Below are positions 15,801-23,593 of a DNA stretch of 24,881 bases, piece after piece. Within the stretch, counting starts at the first letter, position 1. Every line of letters starts with the position of its first letter. Source of the stretch: a virus. The notes below the pieces were generated by a model, which was not told where the DNA came from, did no database searches, and was given only the letters and a program-made list of their open reading frames with translations. The stretch lies in IMG/VR virus record IMGVR_UViG_3300025849_000206, positions 1 through 24,881 of that record, one strand, 5' to 3'. The position numbers and the translations under genes were made by a program.

Positions 15801-17778
15801 GCGTGATATTCAAAGAGGTACGTATAGTTCTAGTGATATATGGATAACTGCACACGATGACGGTATAGCAGTAAGTACAGACGGAAACGGATTTTCTTTT
15901 ACTGGAAGATCAGCCAAAGGGGGCTATGTTGCAATAGCAAATGGAAACTTATGTACAATGAATCCAAGTACAGCAGTTGGCACTGGGTCATTTAGTAACG
16001 ATGGCGGCCAAACTTGGACTGATACAACACTGGGTACTGGAGATATCGGTACTATAACAGCACTAGCAGGTCAAGACAACGGCGGCGCAGTAATAGGTAC
16101 ACTAACAGGAGCATCAGCAACAACAACCATACTTAGATCAACAGATAGTGGTAATAGTTGGGGAACAACTACGTTGCCTACAAGTGAAAACTGGAGCACC
16201 TGTGCATACGGTGATGGAGTTTTTGTAGCATTAGCAGGTAATGTTACTACTGCAAGTAATCAAGCAGTATATTCAACAGACAACGGTAATAGTTGGACAG
16301 CAACGACTCTTCCAGCATCAAGTGCATGGTCAAGTGTAACCTGGGGCAAGGATAGATTTGTAGCAACTACAGCAAAAACTGATAGTAGTGTAGCAGAAAC
16401 AGCAGTAAGTCATGATGGTATAACTTGGGTTGCAGGAAGTATGGAACCAGGTGAATGGACTGGCATAGGATATGCACAAGGAACATTTTGTGCTGTGAAA
16501 AGTGATACAGGATCCGAATCAGATGTTATTGCATTTAGTAGAGATGGATATCATTGGAGAACAAAATTATTACCAGCAGGATTTGAAACTAGGGCAGGTG
16601 TTGCAGGCGCAAGTACAGAAAGTAAATGGATCGTTGTAACAAGTAACCAAGGTGATGCTAATAAAATTACATATGGTACACAAGCATTAGGTCGTGCTGT
16701 TGTAAGCAGTGGACGTATTGGTTCGTTTACATTACACGAGCCGGGTGCAGGTTATACAACTGACCCTGTTGTGACAGTGCATGATAATACAAACACATTA
16801 GATGTTACAACTAGAGCAGAAACAGCAAACGGTGTATTACCACAACCAACTATGACTAATAAAGGAGTTGGCTACTTTAGATCAACTGCTGAAGTCACTG
16901 CAGGTGACGGATATGCTGAAATACTACAAATTGCAGATACTTTAATTGTAGAAAATGTAAGTAAACTTCCTGGACCGGGCGATAATATTAGTATTGACGG
17001 TATTGATGGTGTAACATATTTTGTTGTTAAAATACTTACAAGTTCAGGAGTACTAGGAGCATATAATTTAAAACTACAAATTAGTCCAAACTTAGGTAGA
17101 CAAGAAGCACCAGTACATGGTGAAAATATTGTTATTAGACAACAGTACAGTCAAATTAGATTAACAGGACATGATTTCCTAGATATTGGTACAGGTAACT
17201 TTTCAAGCACAGCATATCCTGGACTATATGTATTTGGATACAATCCAGATGAAAATGCAGAACCAAAACAGTTCCAAGAAGTTAGTCAATTCAATGGCGG
17301 GCGTGTATTCTATACAAGTACGGACCAGGATGGTAACTTTAGAGTTGGTGAACTATTTGAAGTTGAACAGGCAACAGGTACAATTAGTATTAATGCTAGT
17401 TTCTTTGAATTAGATGGACTAGAAGAACTTAGACTTGGTGGTGTTGTACTTGGTGGTACAGGTGCTGTGATTAGAGAATTTAGTACAGATCCAACGTTTG
17501 CGGCCAATAGTAATAATATTGTACCAACACAAAGAGCAATCGGCAAATATGTACAATCAAGAGTATCATCAGGTGGTTCAGATCTTAAAGTGAACAGATT
17601 AAATGCTGGTGATATTAGTTTTGAAGGTAATAGAATCTTTAAAGTATTAGGTGGAGGCATTGATATTAATGTTGCCGCTAATATTACAGGCAACGTATCG
17701 GGTGATATGGCGGCACAAGCATACTTCCAGTCTGGAGCATCAGTTCCTGAAGGCGGACCAGGATTTGGCGATGATTAA
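12886..17778 (+). CDS. Giant fibre protein: CBM-like repeats, beta-helix and Asp-box propeller
   Basis: A 1630-aa paralogue of the protein at 17817. The N-terminus (MAEFRIDRIRFNWKGVW) leads into eight CBM5/12-like repeats of W...Y...D-V-V-x-Y-G-G-x-x-Y...H-T-S pattern (to about 450). A DUF1565/pectate-lyase-like beta-helix begins near 535 (VWYVSPYGEDL), with VVGDELRSTVI, SPYVQNVTTFGTG and DFTQILSDGIGYW landmarks. Residues about 966-1264 are a six-Asp-box propeller insert: S-x-D-x-G-x-x-W-type boxes near 997, 1037, 1085, 1130, 1175 and 1218, as in sialidase/BNR folds. The paralogue lacks this insert. The C-terminus has RLTGHDFLDIGTGNF (about 1425) and DQDGNFRVGELF (about 1479). Likely a tail or head fibre with several glycan-binding modules. 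Asp boxes alone do not show sialidase activity; I see no catalytic Arg triad. Confidence 0.87.
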   Translation: MAEFRIDRIRFNWKGVWAGATPYRKDDVISYGGKVFVALTGHTSSADFNTDLDFLVAGESTPKWEQMGDGRQWKGEWQPEEFYKVNDVVKYRGILYNCIDSHTSASTITLGLENDEAKWGPFAKGNNYLATWTASTVYKKNDLIKYGGTMYVCVVDHTSNTVVNGLENDQEKWATYTRSDNWLNVWLENTRYKPDDIVRYGGNVYRCVVGHTSNDNIREGIGSDLGDDSTAAKWELVLEGIEYKGDWDGSQWYKTNDIVRYGPNLYIAKRGMSGTDSFDDDNDWDVWLPGLGFEEVWSPNEVYQPGDLVQYGGYTYTALTINIGSNPSAFGLEQDASGADWEVLVRGYEMKGEWSIDNPYKPGSVVRKGGYLYEALVNILPVELVEPGDPDTDTSASWKLIKTGIAWKGEWKESGTNDLGDSTSRIYYPGEVVMDESETYICKTQHYSDLFEARPRIDAETTAGNDYYWTKYAGNNETSAENNVLRYRGDIRTYSTKDDGSTAGTSRLAIGPSGELLKVDEDTTLKYDTLFEINKVWYVSPYGEDLPTNGLNPAKPFKTIKYACQILQGNLAERVPATIFVATGVYKELLPIVIPRDTAVVGDELRSTVIMPADGYELDDMFYMHNGSGLRNCTLQGLTGTLGAPNDNLTRRPTAGAYVSLDPANGDVAATYAHITTKSPYVQNVTTFGTGCIGMKVDGDLHNDGNKSIVANDFTQILSDGIGYWANGDGKSELVSVFTYYCHIGYLATDGGKVRALNGNNSYGDYGSVAEGFDVDEVPISGSVNNRSLPAQIAQTYTDNDKVFGVAYTHAGEQYTNAQMTIGGNGQGAVATFNEFRNGAVKQIFVTEEDSNFIGGSNYLFKANKAQIGTTTSLTLSGAETADADDYVGQRLFIYAGKGAGQYAKISSYQPLNKVAQVVKELNGEPGWEHVTGAPIQSSLNDTSRYYIEPRAEIAEPNYQVESVGLGSSSTWRDIQRGTYSSSDIWITAHDDGIAVSTDGNGFSFTGRSAKGGYVAIANGNLCTMNPSTAVGTGSFSNDGGQTWTDTTLGTGDIGTITALAGQDNGGAVIGTLTGASATTTILRSTDSGNSWGTTTLPTSENWSTCAYGDGVFVALAGNVTTASNQAVYSTDNGNSWTATTLPASSAWSSVTWGKDRFVATTAKTDSSVAETAVSHDGITWVAGSMEPGEWTGIGYAQGTFCAVKSDTGSESDVIAFSRDGYHWRTKLLPAGFETRAGVAGASTESKWIVVTSNQGDANKITYGTQALGRAVVSSGRIGSFTLHEPGAGYTTDPVVTVHDNTNTLDVTTRAETANGVLPQPTMTNKGVGYFRSTAEVTAGDGYAEILQIADTLIVENVSKLPGPGDNISIDGIDGVTYFVVKILTSSGVLGAYNLKLQISPNLGRQEAPVHGENIVIRQQYSQIRLTGHDFLDIGTGNFSSTAYPGLYVFGYNPDENAEPKQFQEVSQFNGGRVFYTSTDQDGNFRVGELFEVEQATGTISINASFFELDGLEELRLGGVVLGGTGAVIREFSTDPTFAANSNNIVPTQRAIGKYVQSRVSSGGSDLKVNRLNAGDISFEGNRIFKVLGGGIDINVAANITGNVSGDMAAQAYFQSGASVPEGGPGFGDD
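12922..14232 (+). repeat. Eight CBM5/12-like coding repeats
   Basis: Units of roughly 50-60 codons each carry an aromatic W, a Y, then D/N-D-V/I-V-x-Y-G-G-x-x-Y and, in the better copies, a H-T-S end followed by W. Good examples are WQPEEFYKVNDVVKYRG and WLENTRYKPDDIVRYGG. This is the layout of short chitin-binding modules (CBM5/12). Carbohydrate binding is inferred from the family pattern. Confidence 0.65.
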
Positions 17779-17785
17779 AGATAAT

Positions 17786-17793
17786 GATAAATA
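17786..17793 (+). promoter_or_regulatory. Candidate late promoter (GATAAATA)
   Basis: GATAAATA sits in the 38-base gap between the third and fourth giant genes, 23 bases before the ATG at 17817. The sequence continues TATAAAG, and GGTGGAG at 17804-17810 serves as ribosome site. Confidence 0.5.
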
Positions 17794-17816
17794 TAAAGTA
17801 TACGGTGGAGTAACCA

Positions 17817-20800
17817 ATGGCAGAATTTAAACTAGGTAGAATCAGATTTATTTGGAAAGACGAATGGTCTGAAGCAACCACTTACTACAAAGACGATGTA
17901 GTGCGTTACGGTGGTAAGACATTTATGTGTGTAGTAGGACACATTTCGCAAACTGACTTTATGTTGGATCTAAACGATTCTACAGCAAAGTGGCAACAAT
18001 TTGCAGATGGTCAAACTTGGAGAGGCGATTGGGCAACAGGCACTGTTTACAAAATTAACGATATTGTAAAATATGGCGGACAACTTTATATTGCAAACAC
18101 AGGACACATTTCAGACGCTAGTGCCATTGGCGGATTGGAAAGTAATCTAGGCGATGATAGTACTGCGGCATATTGGGATTTATTTGGTGAAGGGTTTGAT
18201 TACAAAGGTGATTGGGCAATTAATACACGCTATAAAGTTAATGATATCGTTAAGTACGGCGCTCGTGTTTATATTTGTAAAACATACCATGTTAGTTCAC
18301 CGAACACAACATCAGGATTAGAACTAAATCAATCAGCATGGGATATTATTAGTGAAGGATTTGATTGGAGAACAGATTGGACTGTTGGTACACGTTATAT
18401 AGTTGGAGATTTAGTTAAGTATGGTGGACAAGTTTATTCTTGTAATACTGGACATACTTCAGCGGCAACGACTGTTCTTGGTCTTGAAGCCGATCAAGCA
18501 AAATGGGATTACTTCCATAAAGGTATTGAATACTTAGGTGAATGGGCAAGTGCTTATAGATATAAAATTAACGATGTTGTAAAAGATTCAGGCGGACTTT
18601 GGATTTGTACAACGTATCATACATCAAGTGTTGCAGTAGACTTAAGATCAGACGAAGCAAACTGGGCACAGTTTATTCCAGGATTAGAATTTGAAGATAG
18701 TTGGGGAGCATATTCATTATACCAACCAGGTGACATTGTTACTTATGGTGGTTACACTTATGTTTCAAAAACAAATAACTCAGAGAAAAAACCAAACGAA
18801 GCACCAAACGATTGGGACGTATTTGCAACTGGCTTTAACTTAAGAGGCGACTACGGTGATGACTCTGCAAGTCAAGATTACTTAACAGGTGATGTTGTAA
18901 GAGTAGGTGGATTTACATATCTTGCTATAGCAAATTCAAATGGCGTTCGTCCACCAAACACAACATATTGGGAAAAATTAAACGAAGGTGCTAACTGGAG
19001 AAACACTTGGACTGACGCAACATACTATGACTTAGGTGATACAGTTCAACAAGGTGTTAACAGTTACATTGCAGTACAATCACATACATCAAGTAATTCA
19101 GTAAATGATCCAGCAACTGATACAGCAGGAGCATTTTGGAACTTCTTTAGTGGTGGTGCTGAATCTGGAAACTTAACAACTACAGGTGATATTGTTTATT
19201 ACGGTGGTTCAGGACCTGCAAGATTACCAGTTGGTAAACCGGGTCAGGTATTAAAAGTTAATGATGCGGCAACTGCTCCTGAATGGACATACTTTGGTCA
19301 AATTAACCATGTATGGTTTGTTGATACAGGTGCTGGTGTAGATGCACCGGCTCCAGATAGAGGTATTACATTAGATAGACCATTTAAAACAGTTCGTTAT
19401 GCAACTGAACAAATTAGAGACGGTGGTGTAAATCAACCAGATCGTATTTTAATCGAAGCAAATAGATCATTCTTACAAGCAGAAGTTACAGAATGGATTG
19501 ATTATCAAATTGCAAATGCTATTTCGCCATTTACTGGTTCATTTACATATGATAAAGCAAAATGTTTAAGAGACACAGGTCAAATTATTGATGCTATTGC
19601 TTGGGATTTGTCACATGGTGGTAATGTTAGAACGAGATTATCAGCACTTTCATACTTCCAACCGGGCGGTGCAAGTTACATTGCAGGACAAACAGGTGAA
19701 ACTGTTGCGGCAATTAATTACTTAAAAAGTATTATGCCAAACATTCTTGCAAAAACAGATCCAGCGGCAAATTATCAAACACTAAACAGTGTTGCAAGTC
19801 CAATTACACAGCAAAAGTTATCAGCATATGAAGAAACAACTGGAGCAATTACAACTATTAATGGATTACTTCCAATTATTACAGATGCTATTACAGCAGG
19901 TGTTATTACTGGTATTCCAGCAGAACTACATGCACAAAAAACAATATTTGTTAAGACTGGACAATACAACGAAGTACTTCCAATTATTATTCCAGAAGAT
20001 GTTGCTATAGTTGGTGACGAACTACGTTCAACAAGAATTTCGCCTGCACCAAGTTTAACTGATGCGGCTGACGTTGCAAAAAGTATTGCGGCACTAACAA
20101 GAGTAAGTGCAGTAGTAAGTAACATTGTACAAAACGTAGCAATTACAAAATCTACAGGTAATACTGATACACAAGTAACTACAAGACCAGCAGGTAGTGC
20201 TAGTGCAGGTACAGCGGCAGAAAACTTATTTAGAGAAATTTATGACTACATTGATTGGGGCATTAATGGTGCTTCTGGAGATAGTACAGAGCCTACAACC
20301 AGAGGCGTAAACAATCCAGAAACATCAACAGGTTACACATACGCAGTAGAAACATTAGAAGCAAATAGAGATTTTATTATTGCAGAAGTACACGCTTATA
20401 TTGCAGTAACTTATCCAAGTTATACATATACACTAGCGGCTTGTGCAAGAGATATGAATGCATATATTGATGCTGTCAAACATGATTTAATTTACTCAGG
20501 TAATTATAGATCATTATTAGCGGCAAAATATTATGTACACTCAGTAGAAGGTTGTTTATTAAAAGACATGTTCTATGCACGTAATGGTACAGGTATAAGA
20601 AACTGTACTCTTACAGGATTAACAGGAACACTAAGTGGTGCAAATGCATACGGAACTAAACGTCCAACATCAGGTGCTTACGTTTCACTAGATCCAGGTT
20701 GGGGACCAGCACATACTGATGCATGGATTACTAACAAATCACCTTATGTACAAAACGTAACTACATTCGGTACAGCATGTATTGGATTAAAAGTAGATGG

Positions 20801-22892
20801 TGACTTACATGATGGCGGTAATGATTCAATTGTTGCCAACGACTTTACACAAATTTTAAGTGACGGTATTGGTTATTGGGTTACAAACTTAGGTAGATCA
20901 GAACTTGTATCAGTGTTTACATACTACAACCACATTGGTTACCTTGCAGAAAACGGTGGTAAGATTCGTGCTACAAACGGCAACAACTCTTACGGTGATT
21001 TTGGATCAGTTGCAGAAGGCATTGACTCTACAGAAACTCCAGTATTAGGTGAAGTTGATAACCAACAATTAGAAGCACAAATTGCAAATGTTGTTACAGA
21101 TGGTGCAAATGAAATACTACAATTAGAATACGGAAATGCAGGTACAGGATATACTACAGAAGCAACAAGTGCAATCCTTACAGTTGACACAATTATTAAC
21201 AATGACCCAGACAGAACTACTGGTACATACAAAGGTATTACAGGTTCGACTTCAGGAAGTGGTACTGGACAAGAATTTGATATTCAAGTAACAGCAGTAG
21301 GTGGTGTCGAAGTTACAGTAATTAAAGGTGGTACTGGACACGCACCAAATGATGTTATTACAATTAGTGATAGTTTAGTAGGTGGTGGTGGAGCCGCAGA
21401 TGTAACATTCCAAGTTGACACAATTGGCGCGGCAACACGATATACACTAGCAGGTGAAGGCTTTGGAGCGGCAGTTGACACAGTAACAGTTAGAAACGGT
21501 GCAGTATTTGAAGTACAGTTAGAAGAAGATTCAACTGTTTATGGTGGTGATGGCTTTGTTACTATTGCCTCAAATGCACAGTCTGGTAATGCTACACAAA
21601 TTACACTAGCGGCAACAGATGTTAATCCAACTGGTACATATAATGGTATGATGATTTATATTGTAAGTGGACTAGGTGCAGGACAATTTGGTGTTATTGG
21701 ATCATACGATGCGTCAACAAAAATTGCAACTATTACAAAAGAATCAAATGGTAGTGCAGGCTTCGAACATATTAAAGGTTCAGCGATTGCAACAACACTA
21801 GATGCAACAACATCATATGACATTACTCCAAGAGTAATTTTCAGTGAGCCTTCAAGCGGTACACGAGCAAGAGGTAGAGCAAGAGTAGCAGATGAAAAAG
21901 TTGTTGAGGTTAAAATTATTGAGCCAGGTAGCGGTTACACAAGCGCACCGTCAATGACATTAATTGATCCAAGTCATACTATCGAAGTTCCGCATACAGT
22001 AAGAATTGGTAACGGAGTACTAGGACAACCAACATACTCAAATAGAGGTACAGGGTTTATTACAGCAAGTGCTGAAGTTGTTGGTGATGGTCTCGCAGAT
22101 ATTAGACAACTTGGTACAAAAATTAGAGTTGATGGACTTGATAGCATTCCACAAAAAGGTGCTAACGTTGAATTTGCAAGTTTGCCGAATAGATGGTTTA
22201 AACTTGTAAGTATTACTAACTTATTAGGTATTGGTCCATATAGTGCATTACTACAGATTAGTCCTGCATTACAAGCAGACGAAAGACCACCTCATACAGA
22301 TGCAATTACAATTAGACGTAGATATTCACAAGTACGTTTAACAGGACACGATTTCCTAGATATTGGTACAGGTAACTTTAGTAATACAAACTACCCAGGT
22401 GAACCATTAACAGATCCAGATCCACAGTATGAAACAAATGACTTTGGTGGAGGAAGAGTGTTCTACACAAGTACTGACCAAGATGGTAACTTTAGAGTTG
22501 GCGGATTGTTTAACGTTGAACAGGCAACAGGTATTGCTACACTAAACGTTGAAGCATTTAACATCTCAGGATTAAACGAACTACAACTTGGTAGTGTTGC
22601 ACTTGGTGGTGCAGGAGCAGTTATCACAGAATTTAGTACAGATGGTACATTTAGTGCTGATAGTGATAGTGTTGTTCCGACACAAAAAGCAATTAAAACG
22701 TATATTACATCACAAATTGGTGGTGGTGTTGCTACACTAAACGTTAACAGTGTAACAGCAGGTACAGTTGAGATTACGCAAAATCAAATATCAACTACCG
22801 ACGGCGGTAAGATAAATATACTTAACGCAGTAAACTTTAAAGGTGGAATAGACGGTGCTCCTGTAGCATTAAGTATGTTCCTAAGTAATTAA
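17817..22892 (+). CDS. Giant fibre protein: CBM-like repeats and beta-helix with helical inserts
   Basis: A 1691-aa protein, the largest in the window and paralogue of the protein at 12886. It begins MAEFKLGRIRFIWKDEW and has eight CBM5/12-like repeats (to about 430). The beta-helix begins near 498 (VWFVDTGAGVD) and contains IVGDELRST, SPYVQNVTTFGTA and DFTQILSDGIGYW. Two related alpha-helical repeats interrupt it: residues about 547-611 (EANRSFLQAEVTEWIDY, CLRDTGQIIDA) and about 845-912 (LEANRDFIIAEVHAYI, CARDMNAYIDA). A Gly-rich segment near 1134-1210 (TGSTSGSGTGQEFDI) follows. The C-terminus shares RLTGHDFLDIGTGNF and DQDGNFRVGGLF with the paralogue. The Asp-box propeller is absent: its place near EPSSGTRARGRA runs directly to GSGYTSAPS. 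Likely a receptor-binding or long fibre component; the exact virion location is unknown. Confidence 0.87.
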   Translation: MAEFKLGRIRFIWKDEWSEATTYYKDDVVRYGGKTFMCVVGHISQTDFMLDLNDSTAKWQQFADGQTWRGDWATGTVYKINDIVKYGGQLYIANTGHISDASAIGGLESNLGDDSTAAYWDLFGEGFDYKGDWAINTRYKVNDIVKYGARVYICKTYHVSSPNTTSGLELNQSAWDIISEGFDWRTDWTVGTRYIVGDLVKYGGQVYSCNTGHTSAATTVLGLEADQAKWDYFHKGIEYLGEWASAYRYKINDVVKDSGGLWICTTYHTSSVAVDLRSDEANWAQFIPGLEFEDSWGAYSLYQPGDIVTYGGYTYVSKTNNSEKKPNEAPNDWDVFATGFNLRGDYGDDSASQDYLTGDVVRVGGFTYLAIANSNGVRPPNTTYWEKLNEGANWRNTWTDATYYDLGDTVQQGVNSYIAVQSHTSSNSVNDPATDTAGAFWNFFSGGAESGNLTTTGDIVYYGGSGPARLPVGKPGQVLKVNDAATAPEWTYFGQINHVWFVDTGAGVDAPAPDRGITLDRPFKTVRYATEQIRDGGVNQPDRILIEANRSFLQAEVTEWIDYQIANAISPFTGSFTYDKAKCLRDTGQIIDAIAWDLSHGGNVRTRLSALSYFQPGGASYIAGQTGETVAAINYLKSIMPNILAKTDPAANYQTLNSVASPITQQKLSAYEETTGAITTINGLLPIITDAITAGVITGIPAELHAQKTIFVKTGQYNEVLPIIIPEDVAIVGDELRSTRISPAPSLTDAADVAKSIAALTRVSAVVSNIVQNVAITKSTGNTDTQVTTRPAGSASAGTAAENLFREIYDYIDWGINGASGDSTEPTTRGVNNPETSTGYTYAVETLEANRDFIIAEVHAYIAVTYPSYTYTLAACARDMNAYIDAVKHDLIYSGNYRSLLAAKYYVHSVEGCLLKDMFYARNGTGIRNCTLTGLTGTLSGANAYGTKRPTSGAYVSLDPGWGPAHTDAWITNKSPYVQNVTTFGTACIGLKVDGDLHDGGNDSIVANDFTQILSDGIGYWVTNLGRSELVSVFTYYNHIGYLAENGGKIRATNGNNSYGDFGSVAEGIDSTETPVLGEVDNQQLEAQIANVVTDGANEILQLEYGNAGTGYTTEATSAILTVDTIINNDPDRTTGTYKGITGSTSGSGTGQEFDIQVTAVGGVEVTVIKGGTGHAPNDVITISDSLVGGGGAADVTFQVDTIGAATRYTLAGEGFGAAVDTVTVRNGAVFEVQLEEDSTVYGGDGFVTIASNAQSGNATQITLAATDVNPTGTYNGMMIYIVSGLGAGQFGVIGSYDASTKIATITKESNGSAGFEHIKGSAIATTLDATTSYDITPRVIFSEPSSGTRARGRARVADEKVVEVKIIEPGSGYTSAPSMTLIDPSHTIEVPHTVRIGNGVLGQPTYSNRGTGFITASAEVVGDGLADIRQLGTKIRVDGLDSIPQKGANVEFASLPNRWFKLVSITNLLGIGPYSALLQISPALQADERPPHTDAITIRRRYSQVRLTGHDFLDIGTGNFSNTNYPGEPLTDPDPQYETNDFGGGRVFYTSTDQDGNFRVGGLFNVEQATGIATLNVEAFNISGLNELQLGSVALGGAGAVITEFSTDGTFSADSDSVVPTQKAIKTYITSQIGGGVATLNVNSVTAGTVEITQNQISTTDGGKINILNAVNFKGGIDGAPVALSMFLSN
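17853..19107 (+). repeat. Eight CBM5/12-like coding repeats, second set
   Basis: The same unit as in the gene at 12886. Good copies include WATGTVYKINDIVKYGG, WAINTRYKVNDIVKYGA and WTVGTRYIVGDLVKYGG. The later units are degenerate (DYLTGDVVRVGG, YDLGDTVQQG). An array of short aromatic sugar-binding modules is the simplest reading. Confidence 0.65.
19455..20553 (+). repeat. Two dispersed copies of a helical NR-x-F-I repeat
   Basis: Copy 1 is at about 19455-19650 and copy 2 at about 20355-20553. Both read L/I-E-A-N-R-x-F-I/L-x-A-E-V-x-x-x-I, then a T-Y/F segment, C-x-R-D-x-x-x-x-I-D-A, then D-L-x-x-x-G-N-x-R. They lie either side of the LPIIIPEDVAIVGDELRST part of the beta-helix. I recall similar helical units in cyanophage fibre proteins. 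Confidence 0.65.
22811..22818 (+). promoter_or_regulatory. Weak candidate late promoter inside a gene (GATAAATA)
   Basis: GATAAATA occurs 86 bases before the ATG at 22905, inside the end of the fourth giant gene. The octamer is as good as the others but the distance is longer, so it may be chance in A+T-rich coding DNA. Confidence 0.25.
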
Positions 22893-22904
22893 CGGAGAAA
22901 CAAA

Positions 22905-23225
22905 ATGGCAACAGGAAGAATAGGCGCATCAGATTTGAGTGTGGGAGCAAATACTACAGTATATGAATGCCCTGCAGATAACTATGCGGTTGCAAGTTTA
23001 AATATTTGCAACAGAGGAAACCAAGCAACGTCAATTAGAATTGCTGTTGCTGATCTGGCTACACCAACAGTAGGCGAGTACATTGAATATGAAGTAGAAG
23101 TACTAGCAAAAGGTGTATTAGAAAGAACTGGAATAGTTTTAGCCGCAGGGCAAAAAATTGTATGTTACGCCTCAGGTGCTAACATTTCAGCAGTCGCTAT
23201 GGGCATTGAAACGTCTACGGCATAA
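22905..23225 (+). CDS. Small beta-sandwich structural protein, third copy
   Basis: A 106-aa protein with CGGAG at 22893-22897 before its ATG, 12 bases after the fourth giant gene. The sequence is all beta: TTVYECPADNYAVASLNICN, RIAVADLATPTVGEYIEYEV, GVLERTGIVLAAGQKIVCYA, then SAVAMGIE. I recall very similar short proteins in many marine phage genomes, usually left as structural or hypothetical. It shares a plan with the proteins at 1 and 11798. All three sit beside fibre or adhesin genes, so a connector or surface-decoration role is likely but unproven. Two Cys residues are in strands; no metal motif is seen. Confidence 0.8.
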   Translation: MATGRIGASDLSVGANTTVYECPADNYAVASLNICNRGNQATSIRIAVADLATPTVGEYIEYEVEVLAKGVLERTGIVLAAGQKIVCYASGANISAVAMGIETSTA

Positions 23226-23228
23226 ATA
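23221..23228 (+). promoter_or_regulatory. Candidate late promoter (CATAAATA)
   Basis: CATAAATA overlaps the TAA stop of the small beta-sandwich gene and lies 20 bases before the ATG at 23249, with AGGAG at 23232-23236. The arrangement (octamer over the previous stop, then AGGAG, then ATG) repeats that at 827-856. Confidence 0.5.
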
Positions 23229-23248
23229 CATAGGAGAAGGATAAAACC

Positions 23249-23581
23249 ATGGGAAGATATATAACAACTACAGGTACTGCTGGTGTTACTAGTCGAGAAA
23301 TTAGTACAACTTTTAGTGCCACGGTAAACGATAGAATACTAGCAAATAGTGCCAGTAGTGCTTACACTATTACGTTACCGACGAATGCTTCATTGTTAGT
23401 AAATGATACAATACAAATTATTGATATTTCAAACAATGCGGCAAGTAATAATCTTACTGTTGGTAGAAACGGTAGTTTAATTAACGGAGCCGCAGAAAAC
23501 TTAGTCATTGACGTAAGTGGTGCGATTGTTACATTAATTTACACAGGTTCTACATACGGTTGGGTCGTTGGCTCGGTATAA
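23249..23581 (+). CDS. Small beta-rich fibre-tip-like protein
   Basis: A 110-aa protein. The sequence alternates short beta strands and Asn/Gly turns: YTITLPTNASLLVNDTIQII, NLTVGRNGSLINGAAENL, then AIVTLIYTGSTYGWVVGS. This TLP...D-x-I...V/I-x-R-N-G-x-x-I-N-G...LIYTGSxYGW pattern is common at the end of phage tail fibres, where it trimerises or forms the tip; here it is a free-standing gene. No catalytic or transmembrane features are visible. It is placed between a small beta-sandwich gene and the Cys-rich genes, all closely spaced, so it is probably co-expressed with them. Role as a tip or adaptor is inferred. Confidence 0.78.
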   Translation: MGRYITTTGTAGVTSREISTTFSATVNDRILANSASSAYTITLPTNASLLVNDTIQIIDISNNAASNNLTVGRNGSLINGAAENLVIDVSGAIVTLIYTGSTYGWVVGSV

Positions 23582-23593
23582 TAGGGGAAACAA

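Noticed and set aside
15874-16570. Calling the Asp-box propeller an active sialidase
   Set aside because: I could not identify the Arg triad or the nucleophilic Tyr; Asp boxes are also common in binding-only propellers.
23577-23582. TATAAT just before the second Cys-rich gene
   Set aside because: It is formed by the last Val codon and the stop codons (GTA TAA TAG), and there is no convincing -35 element upstream.
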